Shown: positions 8,069 through 16,522, counted from the stretch's first letter. The stretch is 27,489 nucleotides of DNA from CAYWVR01 sp964461715 (GCA_964461715.1 CAYWVR010000041.1:1-27489); one strand, 5' to 3'. Translations and numbers: made by a program. Notes: generated from the sequence alone by a model not told the origin.

Positions 8069-9990
8069 TCGGGCGTGCCGCCTCCGCGTCCCCCGTGTTG
8101 GCCCGGTTCCCGTCCGCCCGCGCCGACGGGTGCCGGCCGGTCGCCCTCGGCGCCCATGCGCTCGCGCCTCTTGCGGAGCTCCTCGACCATCCTGGCCCGC
8201 TCCTGGGGGGTGGCGTTCTCGAAGCGCTTCTTCAGGGCCTCGACCTGTTCGGGCGTGACGCCCGGAGGAAGGGCGGGCCGCGCGGCCTCGTCGTCGACCT
8301 CCTCCGGGGTTTCGGCGCGTCGCTTCGGGGCGGCGGGGGTCTCATCGGGGAGCCCCTCGTCGGCCAGGCGCTGCGCGACGTCCGTCTCCACTTCCTCGGC
8401 AGGCAGCTCGGGGGCGTCGTCGGGCTTGAAGAGGCAGACGACCTCGCCCTCCTCGAGGCCCTCCAGGACCTGCACGGCCTGCTCGCTCGCGAGGCCCGGC
8501 CGGATCGGCCGCACCTCGGTCCGGCCCGAGGGTGTGCGCACGTAGACGACCTGGCGGCCCTTGTCAATGTAGACGGCCGAGACGGGCACCTGGAGAGCGT
8601 CCGGCACGTCGGCGACGAGGATGTCGACGCGGGCGCTCATGCCCGGCTTCAGGCCCTTAGGGGTGTCGTCCAGCGTCACGTCCGTCAGGTAGTTCTTGAC
8701 GCTCGAGTACCAGACCCGCTCGGGCATGACGCCGACCTTGGTGACCCGGCCGCTCAACTGCTTGTCGGGCCAGGCGTCGATGACGATCGAGGCGGGGGAG
8801 CCCTCGCGAATCTGCTCGACGACCGACTCGTGGACCTTGGCCTCGACCTTCATCTCCGAGAGGTCGGGCAACTGAATGATCGTCTGCTGGTGCCTCACCT
8901 GGGTGCCCACGGCGAGGTCGGAGTCGCCGCCCCAGCGTCGATTGTCGCGGGCGTAGACGACCATGCCGTCCCGGGGTGCGGTGATGGCGGCCCGCTCGAG
9001 CTGGGTCCGGGTTTTGGCGAGGCGTCCCTTCTCGAGCTCGAAGGCGGCCTGCTTGGCGTCGAGGTCGGCCTTGGCGGTGGCCAGTTCGGAGGCCGTGCGG
9101 ACCTCGACGCGCCTGTACTCGCGCTTGGCCTCGCGCCAGTCGCTGAAGTACTGCTCGGCCTGCTTGGGGAACTCGTACTGGCGGAAGATTTCCAGGGCCG
9201 TCTTGGCCTGTTCGACGGCCACGGTCTGGCGCTTGACGGCCAGCTCGTCGGCCTCGAGCTCGCTGCCGGTGACGTAGCCCTTCTTCTCCAGCGTGCGGGT
9301 CCACTCGGCCTTGGTGCGCCCCCGCTTCAGCTCTTCTTCCGCCAGGTCGATGTCGCTCTCGAGCTTGCGGCGCTGCTGGAGGGCCTCGCCGCCGAGAGCT
9401 TCGTCCGACACGAGGCTCGCGTAATCGAGGCGGGCGTCGGGGTCGACGAGCCGCTCGGCCACCTCGCGTCCCAGGTACTTCTTGAGGTCCAGGAGGGCGA
9501 ACTTGACAGTTAGCGCCGCATCGGCGAGGAGGCTCTCGTTCGTGCTCTTCTGAATCTCGTAGGTCTGCTTGGCACGCTCGTAGGCGGCAAAGGCGGAGTC
9601 GTAGGACATGCGTCGGCTGGTGAGCTGTTCCTCGAGATCGGCCGAATCGAGCTCGACGAGCTTGTCGCCGGCCTCGACGACCGTGCCCTCGTCGATGAGC
9701 CAGATGATGGTGCTCGAGCCCTCGACCTCGCACTTGACGTCGACGGACTGCTTCGCCTCGATTTCGCCGGCTTCGGTCCGCACGACGGTGAACCGGTTGC
9801 GGACGACGGGCGCATAGCGGGCGCTTGCTTCGACCTCGGGGTCGGCGTCGTCGTTGCGGAGCACCTCCCGAAGGCCCAGCGCCCCGCCGCCCATCAGGGC
9901 GACGACGGCCAGGGCCCCGATCACCCAGACCAGGCCGAATCGGCGCCGGGGGGCGTCGTCAGCGGTGGTCACCTGTGAGGCTCCAGTCAT
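8065..9990 (-). CDS. HlyD/MacA-like membrane fusion (adaptor) protein
   Basis: A 641-residue periplasmic adaptor. Residues 19-40 form a membrane anchor (FGLVWVIGALAVVALMGGGA). A lipoyl/barrel-sandwich half follows (KCEVEGSSTIIWLIDEGTVVEAGDKLVELD), then a long alpha-helical hairpin at about 105-330 rich in Glu, Lys and Ala, the second lipoyl half (AAITAPRDGMVVYARD) and beta-barrel segments. It would bridge the permease and the TolC-like protein. The C-terminus carries about 120 extra residues: an acidic/Pro-rich stretch followed by a charged helix (TPEQVEALKKRFENATPQER) and a Gly-rich end, beyond normal MacA length. Start ATG 9990 has GGAAGGA 7 nt upstream and overlaps the TolC-like gene by 32 bases. 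Confidence 0.93.
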
Positions 9991-11644
9991 GAATCTGTCC
10001 TTCCCGATTGACGACCAGCGTCCCGACGTCGCGCCGGAACTCGAGGTCGGCGATCGTATGGCTCACGAGGGCCCGCGTCAGGGCATTCTGAGCCTGGATC
10101 AGGGCGTCCTGGGCCTCCAGCACGTCGCGCTGGCTGGCCCGTCCGGCCTGCAGCAGAATCTGCGTCGACTCAACCCGCCGTTCGGCCAGCTCCAGGCTCT
10201 GGGCCTGGATCGTGTAGCTCTCTCGGGCCTGCACCAGCGCCCGGTACGCCCGGCGGACCTCCAGGGCCACCGTGTCCTCCTGCTGCGACAGGCTCCGCTC
10301 GGCCCGCACGAGGTCGATCTGCGTCTCGCGCAGGGCGTTTCGCTCCACGAGTCGGTCGATCGGCAGGTCGATCTCGAGGCCGATGGCGTAGACGCCCTTG
10401 TGGAACTCGAGTCGCGCCGACTGCGGCCGGAGCGTCGTCGAGTCGTATCCGATGCTCGCCACCAGGTCGACGTCTCCCTTGAGGTCGTCCTCCGCCACGC
10501 GGACCTTGCGGCAGGCGTCCTCCACCCCGCCGCGCGTGTTCATGAGATCAAACCGCAGCTCGAGAGCCCGGCCGACGGTTTCCGACACATCGACCTCGGT
10601 CCCCCGGAGACCCGCCGCGGCGAGGCGCTCCAGCTCCGCCGGGGCCAGCATGATCGGGCTTTCGATCGGGATGCCGAGGACGATCTTGAACTCGTCGAGC
10701 GCGTTCAGGTAGGCCTCGCGCTGCACGATCCATCTATTATACGCGCGCAGTTCGTCCTGACGAGCCTGGTCGACCTGGAATTCCGGGAGCCGCTCGGCCT
10801 CGGCCAGCGATTCGGCCCGCTCGCGGCCGAGGACGAGGCTCCGGTAGTTCTGCCACTCGTTCAGGACGATCTGTCGCTGCTGGAGGACCGAGAGGTACTG
10901 GCTGGCGACGCTGACGGCGAACTCCTGCTCGAAACGTGCGAAGCTGCGGACGGAATAGAGGGCGTTGCGCTCGGCCTGGATGAGGTTCTCCTGGACGATG
11001 CGCCGGTCCGATCCCCGCCAGAGGGGCTTTTCGAGCGTGAAGGCCAGGGCCGTGGCAACCGAGTCGCCCAGTTCCTGGTTGATGAACTTCAGGGCCGTCA
11101 GGCCCAGCGAGGCCGTCACCAGCGTCCCGTCTGCCAGGAGCCGCGAGAAGCCCACGTCGGCGACCCCGTCGAATGTCCGTTCGCGGACCTCCTGGTTGTT
11201 CACGAGGTCGACTGTCCCGGTGGCAAAGGCCTGCGGGTCAAAAAGGTACCGCTCGACCGTCAGTGCCAGGGCCGTCAGGTACACGTCCTCCTTCTCTTCC
11301 TGGTACGTGCGGTTCGCCAGGACCGCCAGATGCAGGGCGTCGGCCATGGTGATGGGGATCGGGTCGACCGTCGGCGTGGGCAGCGGCTCGGCGGGCGGGT
11401 CCTGTAGGGGGGCCTCGACCCCGTGGGCCCGCGCCCTCGCGGCGGCCTCGGCGAAGTAGTTCTGGACCACCCGGCTCGGCTCGACCGAGAAGGGCAGGGG
11501 ACAGCCGAAGACGCGCTCCTGCTTCGCCTCGACGATGGCGTAGACCTCGCGGTCGGCATCGGCGGTGTGCCACGCGGCCGAGCAGCCGGTCAGGATTGAC
11601 GCGAGGGCGGCGGTCGCCGCCAGGAGCGCGATTCGAGGACGCAT
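9959..11644 (-). CDS. TolC-like outer membrane efflux lipoprotein
   Basis: About 561 residues with the outer-membrane efflux protein pattern: two long helical repeats (for example QFAVSVASQYLSVLQQRQIVLNEWQNYRS and the C-terminal ELAERRVESTQILLQAGRAS, seen here in part) and alternating strand segments. The start is uncertain between ATG 11671, 11653 and 11644. I choose 11644 because AGGA lies 8 nt upstream, and because the strong promoter at 11678-11706 places transcription initiation at about 11671, leaving no leader for the longest form. From 11644 the N-terminus is a classic lipoprotein signal: Arg2, Arg4, a hydrophobic core, and lipobox LTGC with Cys21. It would be the exit duct of the exporter encoded downstream. 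Confidence 0.92.
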   Translation of the reverse strand: MRPRIALLAATAALASILTGCSAAWHTADADREVYAIVEAKQERVFGCPLPFSVEPSRVVQNYFAEAAARARAHGVEAPLQDPPAEPLPTPTVDPIPITMADALHLAVLANRTYQEEKEDVYLTALALTVERYLFDPQAFATGTVDLVNNQEVRERTFDGVADVGFSRLLADGTLVTASLGLTALKFINQELGDSVATALAFTLEKPLWRGSDRRIVQENLIQAERNALYSVRSFARFEQEFAVSVASQYLSVLQQRQIVLNEWQNYRSLVLGRERAESLAEAERLPEFQVDQARQDELRAYNRWIVQREAYLNALDEFKIVLGIPIESPIMLAPAELERLAAAGLRGTEVDVSETVGRALELRFDLMNTRGGVEDACRKVRVAEDDLKGDVDLVASIGYDSTTLRPQSARLEFHKGVYAIGLEIDLPIDRLVERNALRETQIDLVRAERSLSQQEDTVALEVRRAYRALVQARESYTIQAQSLELAERRVESTQILLQAGRASQRDVLEAQDALIQAQNALTRALVSHTIADLEFRRDVGTLVVNREGQIHDWSLTGDHR

Positions 11645-11677
11645 CTTCGTCATCCTATCGCGGAGGTCCATCCGAGA

Positions 11678-11706
11678 AGTCTACCCCTCCGGGTGAGGCG
11701 TCGCAA
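11678..11706 (-). promoter_or_regulatory. Promoter of the tolC-adaptor-macB operon
   Basis: Read on the minus strand, TTGCGA (11706-11701) and TAGACT (11683-11678) are separated by exactly 17 nt. The -10 is identical to that of the lptD-like gene in this window. Predicted initiation is near 11671, which coincides with the most upstream in-frame ATG of the efflux gene. The preceding 58-nt gap after the amidohydrolase gene also holds a weak 5-bp hairpin (AGACC/GGTCT) but no T-run, so read-through from the arginine genes remains possible. Confidence 0.6.
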
Positions 11707-11729
11707 GGGACAGACCCTCCCCCGACGGT

Positions 11730-12962
11730 CTAACGTTCGGCAGTGCCGTGGATTGCGTGGAGAATGCGACCTTCGCCGGCGACGATCGCCGCGAGCGGAT
11801 CGAGCGTCGAGGGTAGGGGACCGACCACGGCCAAGTTCGCCCCCAAGCCTTCCCTCAGGTCCCCCGCCACGTCTGCCAGACCGAGGGCCCGGGCCCCGCA
11901 GACGGTGGCCATGGCCAGGAGCGTCCGCGGGTCAGCGTCCGGCTCGCGGCCGAAGAGAAACCGCATCTCATCGAGCATCGAGAGCGTCGGGCACGAGGCG
12001 AGGCTGTCGGTCCCCAGGCAGACGTTCACACCCCCGGCTCGCAACCGTCGCCAGGGGTGCGGCGGATGCTTGAAGAACGCGTGGCTGCGGGGGCAGTACG
12101 CGACGCTCGAGCCGGAGCGGGCCAGGATCGCGATCTCCTCGTCCTCGAGGTAGTTGCCGTGGGCCGCGAGGACGGGTCCCGAGAAGAACCCCGCCTCCGC
12201 CAGCATCGGGATCGGTCGCAGGCCCGCCGGCTTCCAGGTGCGCGGCAGCATGCCTAGCCGCCGGAGCCAAGCGCAGAGCTTCCCCTCACCGCGCTCCGTC
12301 ATGGCGATCTCGTCGAGCGTCTCGTGAAGGTGCGTCGAGAGGGGCCAGGCGCGGCGGTCGGCTTCCCGGCGGGCGGCCAGGAAGACCTCCACGCCGACGG
12401 TCCAGGGGGTGTGGGGCGACAGGCCGACACGAAGGCCCGCGTCGCGCTCGAGGGCTTCGGCCGCTTCGATTGCCTTCGCGAGCTGTTCGAGGCCTGCCTC
12501 GTCGTAGCGGAATACCTCGACGAAGACGGTCCACCCCGTGGGGCCCGTCGCGAGTGCGTCACAACGTTCGGGGTCGGGCGTCAGCTCCGCCCCGGCGGCG
12601 GTGGCGGCCCGGGCCGCCTCGTCGGCGCCGCGAGCGACGGCCTGCTGCGCGCCCTTCGCCGTCCGGGCGTACCGCCGGGCGGTGATCCGGGCGATCCAGG
12701 CGGCGAAATGGCAAGTCGGGTGGAACTTGCCCGCCATGTCCGAGTACGCCAGGTGCGTGTGGCTATTGACGAAGGCCGGCAGGACCGCCGCGTCGGCCCA
12801 GTGCGCGACCGTGTCGCCGGGGCCGATGTGCGGGGCGAGGCGTGGCCACGGGCCGATCCGGGCGATCCGCCCGTCGACCGCGACGACGGCTCCGTCCGGG
12901 ATCGGGTCCCCCTCGGCGGGGACGATCCAGCGGGCCCGGGTGACCGTCGCGGTCGCGTCCAT
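11730..12962 (-). CDS. Atz/Trz-family amidohydrolase (nucleoside/guanine deaminase-like)
   Basis: A 410-residue metal-dependent hydrolase of the amidohydrolase superfamily. The metal ligands are readable: His68 and His70 in NSHTHLAYSDM, His211 with Glu214 in STHLHE, His268 in AAHGNY and Asp319 in GTDS. The segment AYCPRSHAFF is characteristic of the Atz/Trz, SsnA and S-adenosylhomocysteine/aminofutalosine deaminase group. These enzymes deaminate purine-like or triazine substrates; the actual substrate is not determinable here. Start and stop context is striking: the stop of argJ and this ATG are separated by a single base (TGACATG), so it is translated with argJ even though no arginine-pathway role is known for the family. 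Length is normal. Confidence 0.85.
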   Translation of the reverse strand: MDATATVTRARWIVPAEGDPIPDGAVVAVDGRIARIGPWPRLAPHIGPGDTVAHWADAAVLPAFVNSHTHLAYSDMAGKFHPTCHFAAWIARITARRYARTAKGAQQAVARGADEAARAATAAGAELTPDPERCDALATGPTGWTVFVEVFRYDEAGLEQLAKAIEAAEALERDAGLRVGLSPHTPWTVGVEVFLAARREADRRAWPLSTHLHETLDEIAMTERGEGKLCAWLRRLGMLPRTWKPAGLRPIPMLAEAGFFSGPVLAAHGNYLEDEEIAILARSGSSVAYCPRSHAFFKHPPHPWRRLRAGGVNVCLGTDSLASCPTLSMLDEMRFLFGREPDADPRTLLAMATVCGARALGLADVAGDLREGLGANLAVVGPLPSTLDPLAAIVAGEGRILHAIHGTAER

Positions 12963-12963
12963 G

Positions 12964-14205
12964 TCAGGTCGTGTACTCGGCGTTGATCTTCACGTAATCG
13001 TACGTCAGGTCGCAGGTCAGGTAGCGCGCGGCCCCGTTGCCGGCGCCGAGGTTGAGGTGGACGTCGATGTTGCGCGCGGCCATGGTCGTCTTGAGGGCCG
13101 CCAGATCGGCCTCCGTCGGGGCCCCCGCCTCGAAGATGACGAGGCCACCGACGGCCAGGCGCATCGTCTCCGGGCCGCTCGAAATGCCCGCGAAGCCGGC
13201 GGCACTGGTGATGCGGCCCCAGTTCGGGTCCTCGCCGAAGAAGGCGCACTTGACGAGGGGGCTGTTGGCGATGGCCCGGGCGGCGGCGCGGGCCTCGGCG
13301 TCGGTGGTCGCCCCGGTCACGCGGACCTCGATGACCTTTGTGCCGCCCTCCGCATCGCCGACGATCTGGCGCGCGAGGTCGGCGCAGAGGGCCTGGAGGG
13401 CGGCCTCGAAGCCGGCGGCCTCCGGGGTCCCCTCGGCGATCTCCTCGGCCACGCCCTGGAACGCCGTGCCGCTTGCGAAGACGGCCATCGTGTCGCTCGT
13501 GGACTGGTGGCCGTCGATGGTGAGGCAGTTGTAGGTGCGGTCGACGACGCGCCCGAGCACCTTCCGCAGGAAGCCCGGCTCCACCGCCGCGTCCGTCGTC
13601 AGGAAGGAGAGGGTTGTGGCCATGGCGGGCTCGATCATGCCGACGCCCTTCGTGGCCCCGCCGAGGGTGACGGTGCGGCCGGCGATCTCGGTCTTGAGGC
13701 CTGCCTGCTTCGGTTGCGTGTCGGTTGTCATGATGGCCTCGGCGAAGGCCATGTCGGCCTCGCGCCCGGCAGCCAGGGCCGCGCAGGCCTCGTCGACGCC
13801 GCGTCGCACCTTCTCCATGGGGAGCATGCGGCCGATGACCCCGGTTGAGGCCACGAGCACCGCTTCCTCGGGGCACCCGAGGGCTTCGCCGACGCGGGCG
13901 GTCATCTCGCGGGCGTTCTCGATGCCGCGCGGGCCCGTGCACACGTTCGAGTTGCCGCTCGAGACGATCGCCGCCCGCATGGTCGAGCGGCCGGCGACGT
14001 GGGCGCGGCTGACGTGGACGGGCGCGCCCTGGACGCGGTTGGTGGTGAAGACGGCGGCGCAGGCGGCATCGAGCTCGCAGACGAGGACGGCGACGTCGGC
14101 CGCGCCGGTCGCCTTGATGCCGCACGCCGCCGTGCCTGCGCGGAACCCGCTCGCCGCGGTCACGCCGAGGCCCGGCTCGATGACGAACGCGTCGGAGTCG
14201 GTCAT
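12964..14205 (-). CDS. argJ: ArgJ, glutamate N-acetyltransferase / ornithine acetyltransferase
   Basis: A 413-residue ArgJ, which moves the acetyl group from N-acetylornithine to glutamate and so recycles it in arginine synthesis. The protein self-cleaves between an Ala and a Thr: here Ala196|Thr197 in KGVGMIEPAMATTLSF, Thr197 being the new N-terminal nucleophile. Thr121-Gly122 in STGVIGRMLPM match the oxyanion-hole residues. The family C-terminal YDYVKINAEYTT is intact. The canonical PNMATML is PAMATTL here, a mild change outside the nucleophile. Its ATG overlaps the argC TGA (ATGA) and its stop almost touches the amidohydrolase start. Whether it is mono- or bifunctional cannot be decided from sequence; a separate acetylglutamate synthase-like gene lies at 25389. 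Confidence 0.97.
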   Translation of the reverse strand: MTDSDAFVIEPGLGVTAASGFRAGTAACGIKATGAADVAVLVCELDAACAAVFTTNRVQGAPVHVSRAHVAGRSTMRAAIVSSGNSNVCTGPRGIENAREMTARVGEALGCPEEAVLVASTGVIGRMLPMEKVRRGVDEACAALAAGREADMAFAEAIMTTDTQPKQAGLKTEIAGRTVTLGGATKGVGMIEPAMATTLSFLTTDAAVEPGFLRKVLGRVVDRTYNCLTIDGHQSTSDTMAVFASGTAFQGVAEEIAEGTPEAAGFEAALQALCADLARQIVGDAEGGTKVIEVRVTGATTDAEARAAARAIANSPLVKCAFFGEDPNWGRITSAAGFAGISSGPETMRLAVGGLVIFEAGAPTEADLAALKTTMAARNIDVHLNLGAGNGAARYLTCDLTYDYVKINAEYTT

Positions 14206-15215
14206 TTCAGGCCTGCCGTTTCGGGATGGTCGAACATCAGGTTCATGTTCTGGAGGGCCTGGCCGGCGGCCCCCTTTGTGAGGTTGTCGACGACGGCGGA
14301 GACGACGGCCCGCCCGCGCGCGACGGTCGGGTGGACGTGGACGTAGTTCGTGCCCGCGATGTGCTTGGTGGCGGGGGGCTCGTGGCGGACCTGGACAAAC
14401 GGCTCCTCGTCATAGGCCGCGTGGTAGAGCTCCAGCACGTCGTCCGCCGAGACGTCCGAGAGGAGCTTCGCGTAGATCGTCGACTCGATGCCCCGGTCCA
14501 TCGGCGCCAAGTGCGGTACGAACAGGACGTCGACGGAGGTCTTGCCGACGAGACCGAGTTGCTCGGCGATCTCGGGCTCGTGACGGTGGACGCCGATGCC
14601 ATAGGCCATGAGCGACTCGTTGCACTCCGGGTAGTGTGTCAGGAGTTTCGGGGTGCGGCCCGCGCCGGAGACGCCGCTCTTGGAGTCGATGATGATCGAA
14701 TTTGGGGCCACCAGTCCCTCGCGCACCAGCGGCGCCATGCCCAGGACCGCGCTCGTCGGGTAGCAGCCCGGGTTGGCGATGAGGCGCGCGCCGCGCACCG
14801 CGTCGCGATAGAGCTCCGGCAGGCCATAGACGGCGTGGGCGAGGTTGGCCTCGTCCGCCGCGTGCCCGTAGACCTTCTCGTAGAGGCCGGGGGCCTTGAG
14901 GCGATAGTCGGCCGAGAAATCGACGACCCGGGCCCCCGCGTCCATCAGCGGCGGGACGTACTGGAGACTGACCGTGTGGGGCAAGGCCAGGAAGACGACG
15001 TCCGTCTCTCGGGCCATGGTCGCGGGATCGGACGGGGCGACCTCCAGGGACAGGCGGCCGGTGAACTGGGGAAAGAGCGTCGCCAGCGGGCCGCACTTCT
15101 CCGGCAGGTCCGCCAAGGCGACGATCTCGGCGTCCGGGTGGGCCAGGAGGAGACGCATGAGGTCGGCGGCGGCATAGCCGCTGGCGCCGATGATGCCGAC
15201 GCGGGTGGGGGTCAT
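14202..15215 (-). CDS. argC: ArgC, N-acetyl-gamma-glutamyl-phosphate reductase
   Basis: A 337-residue NADPH-dependent reductase of arginine synthesis. It opens with the Rossmann motif VGIIGASGYAAADLMRLL, and the catalytic cysteine is Cys151 in LIANPGCYPTSAVLGM. Other family blocks are SKSGVSGAGRTPK and the HRHEPEI segment. The frame is open further upstream, but the extra residues are low-complexity and the normal family N-terminus begins at ATG 15215, with AGGGA about 9 nt upstream. The terminator of rpsI at 15278-15315 separates it from the ribosomal genes. A 6-bp hairpin (CCCGCG/CGCGGG, 15257-15271) lies in its leader; I could not find a clear promoter. Confidence 0.97.
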   Translation of the reverse strand: MTPTRVGIIGASGYAAADLMRLLLAHPDAEIVALADLPEKCGPLATLFPQFTGRLSLEVAPSDPATMARETDVVFLALPHTVSLQYVPPLMDAGARVVDFSADYRLKAPGLYEKVYGHAADEANLAHAVYGLPELYRDAVRGARLIANPGCYPTSAVLGMAPLVREGLVAPNSIIIDSKSGVSGAGRTPKLLTHYPECNESLMAYGIGVHRHEPEIAEQLGLVGKTSVDVLFVPHLAPMDRGIESTIYAKLLSDVSADDVLELYHAAYDEEPFVQVRHEPPATKHIAGTNYVHVHPTVARGRAVVSAVVDNLTKGAAGQALQNMNLMFDHPETAGLK

Positions 15216-15277
15216 GGTTGGTTTCCCTAACGGGGATCGTGCGTGCGATTGTCGTGCCCGCGAGGCGCGGGGGATCG

Positions 15278-15315
15278 AAAAAGAGCGAGCGGCCCGACCG
15301 CCGAGCCGCCCGCTC
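15278..15315 (-). terminator. Rho-independent terminator after rplM-rpsI
   Basis: Read on the minus strand, GAGCGGGCGGC (15315-15305) pairs with GCCGCTCGCTC (15293-15283) with one G-T wobble, and TTTTT (15282-15278) follows at once. It lies about 185 nt beyond the rpsI stop and 63 nt before the argC start, so it insulates argC from ribosomal-gene transcription. Confidence 0.8.
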
Positions 15316-15342
15316 CGGGTTGCGATGCGTGCCGCGGTCCGG

Positions 15343-15503
15343 GTGCTGTCTGACGAATCGGTCGTCGGCCCGAGGGCGAGCGAAGTCGTCGCGGACAAGA
15401 AGACCGACGCAGACGATTCGGCGCTGAATCGTCGATGCAGGGCGACGCGGTCGGCGGCGAATGCAGCCGCCCGAAGCCAGACCGGTTCGTCAGGCAGAAC
15501 CTA
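15343..15503. repeat. 158-bp inverted-repeat element behind rpsI
   Basis: The ends 15343-15363 and 15480-15500 are inverted copies matching at 18 of 21 positions. Near the centre GACGATTC (15412-15419) and GAATCGTC (15426-15433) form a perfect 8-bp hairpin with a 6-nt loop. The right end is part of a 43-bp sequence (15461-15503) found again at 20393-20435. The element starts at the TAG stop of rpsI, so in the mRNA it would form a long hairpin in the 3' untranslated region, upstream of the terminator. It contains no credible coding sequence. A MITE-like or REP-type element is the simplest reading. Confidence 0.7.
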
Positions 15504-15917
15504 GCGCTTGGAGAACTGGTACGAGCGCCGGGCCCCCGCGCGGCCGTACTTCTTGCGTTCGGTCATGCGGGGGTCGCGGGTCAGGAAGTTGCCGTCGCGA
15601 AGGACGCCCTCGAGCGACGGATCGGCCTTCCTGAGGGCCCGAGCGATGCCGAGCTTGACGGCGTCGGCTTGGCCGGTCCGCCCGCCGCCCATCACGTTGA
15701 CGAAGATGTCGTAGGTGGAGGTCTGCTGGGTGGCCTTGATGGGGCTGCGGACGGCCTCGCGATCCTTCAGTTCGCTGAAGTACGCGTCGACCTCGCGGTC
15801 GTTGATGAGCAGCGTTCCCTTGCCGGGCATGAGGCGGACCCGGGCCACGGCGGTCTTGCGGCGGCCGGTGCCCCAGACGGGGTGGGCCTTGGTGATATCG
15901 GCGGCCACTTCGGTCAC
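15501..15917 (-). CDS. rpsI: Ribosomal protein S9
   Basis: A 138-residue S9 of the small ribosomal subunit. Visible family blocks are GTGRRKTAVARVRLMPGKG, FVNVMGGGRTGQADAVKLGI, LRKADPSLEGVLRDGNFLTRD, and the basic end ERKKYGRAGARRSYQFSKR, whose last Lys-Arg reaches the decoding centre P-site in known structures. The start is GTG 15917, with GGAAGGAG 6 nt upstream; upstream in-frame sequence belongs to the L13 region in another frame. It follows rplM by 26 nt in the universally common L13-S9 pair. The TAG stop coincides with the first bases of a repeat element. Confidence 0.97.
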   Translation of the reverse strand: MTEVAADITKAHPVWGTGRRKTAVARVRLMPGKGTLLINDREVDAYFSELKDREAVRSPIKATQQTSTYDIFVNVMGGGRTGQADAVKLGIARALRKADPSLEGVLRDGNFLTRDPRMTERKKYGRAGARRSYQFSKR

Positions 15918-15943
15918 GTCAGGCTCCTTCCACAAACGGCGCG

Positions 15944-16384
15944 TCAGAGGTCGAGCTCGAGCTTCTCCGGCTGCTGGGCCTGGTGCGGATGGTCCGGCCC
16001 GGCGTAGACCTTGAGCTTCTTGAACATGGTCCGCCCCAGGCGCGTCTTCGGAAGCATGCGCCGGACGGCCAGCTCGATCGGCTGGGTGGGGTGCTTCTTG
16101 AGCATCTGCTCGAACGGCATCGTCTTGTGCCCGCCGGGGTAGTAGGTGTACCAGTCGTACTGCTTGGCAAGGGCCTTGCGGCCCGTCAGGCGGACCTTCT
16201 CGGCGTTGACGATGACCACGAAATCGCCCGTGTCGTGGTTGGGCGTGTACGTGGGGCGGTGCTTGCCCATGAGGATGGGGGCGATGCGGGCGGCCAGTCG
16301 GCCGAGGACCTGGTCGTCGGCGTCGATGACCCACCATTTCCGGTCCACCTGCTCGGCCTTCACGAACTGCGTCTTGGTCGTCAT
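15944..16384 (-). CDS. rplM: Ribosomal protein L13
   Basis: A 146-residue L13 of the large ribosomal subunit. Family segments are WWVIDADDQVLGRLAARIA, LMGKHRPTYTPNHDTGDFVV, IVNAEKVRLTGRKALAKQYDW, YPGGHK and the closing RRMLPKTRLGRTMFKKLKVY with AGPDHPHQAQQPE. The chosen ATG 16384 gives the standard N-terminus and has GGTGAGAG-type sequence just upstream. The leader is about 100 nt, beginning at a consensus promoter, and contains a strong hairpin. First gene of the rplM-rpsI operon. In Escherichia coli L13 represses its own mRNA; whether this leader serves that purpose is unknown. Confidence 0.97.
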   Translation of the reverse strand: MTTKTQFVKAEQVDRKWWVIDADDQVLGRLAARIAPILMGKHRPTYTPNHDTGDFVVIVNAEKVRLTGRKALAKQYDWYTYYPGGHKTMPFEQMLKKHPTQPIELAVRRMLPKTRLGRTMFKKLKVYAGPDHPHQAQQPEKLELDL

Positions 16385-16445
16385 CGCTCTCACCGCCTGC
16401 CTCCGGGTCCGCCGACTCGCCGGCAGACCCCTGGTTTTCAGGTAG

Positions 16446-16482
16446 AAAAGGGCTGCCCCGCGCACGGCGTGCGCCGCAGCCC
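16446..16482 (-). promoter_or_regulatory. 5' leader hairpin of rplM, attenuator-like
   Basis: On the minus strand GGGCTGC (16482-16476) pairs with GCAGCCC (16456-16450), enclosing an inner GCGCAC/GTGCGC stem with a 3-nt loop; TTTT (16449-16446) follows. It begins about 5 nt after the predicted start of transcription of rplM. It could be an attenuator of the operon, a 5' stabilising stem, or the terminator of the upstream lptD-like gene read through the rplM promoter. Confidence 0.6.
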
Positions 16483-16493
16483 CGCAAGCCCTA

Positions 16494-16522
16494 ACTATAG
16501 CTCCCCTCCGGGGCCCTGTCAA
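16494..16522 (-). promoter_or_regulatory. Consensus sigma-70-type promoter of rplM-rpsI
   Basis: Minus strand TTGACA (16522-16517), 17-nt spacer, TATAGT (16499-16494). The -35 is perfect and the -10 has five of six consensus bases. Predicted initiation is near 16487, giving a leader of about 100 nt before the L13 start codon. Confidence 0.85.

Noticed and set aside
8095..9513. A 472-codon plus-strand frame opposite the adaptor gene
   Set aside because: Antisense shadow; the adaptor has clear lipoyl and coiled-coil features and overlapping start and stop with its neighbours.
15343..15503. CRISPR or tRNA-like structure in the rpsI 3' region
   Set aside because: The repeats are inverted, not direct and evenly spaced, and no cloverleaf or TPsiC-arm signature is present.
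15918..16487. An upstream extension of the S9 frame through L13
   Set aside because: The extension lies over L13 in another frame and is Arg/Pro-rich; GTG 15917 with GGAAGGAG gives the normal S9 N-terminus.
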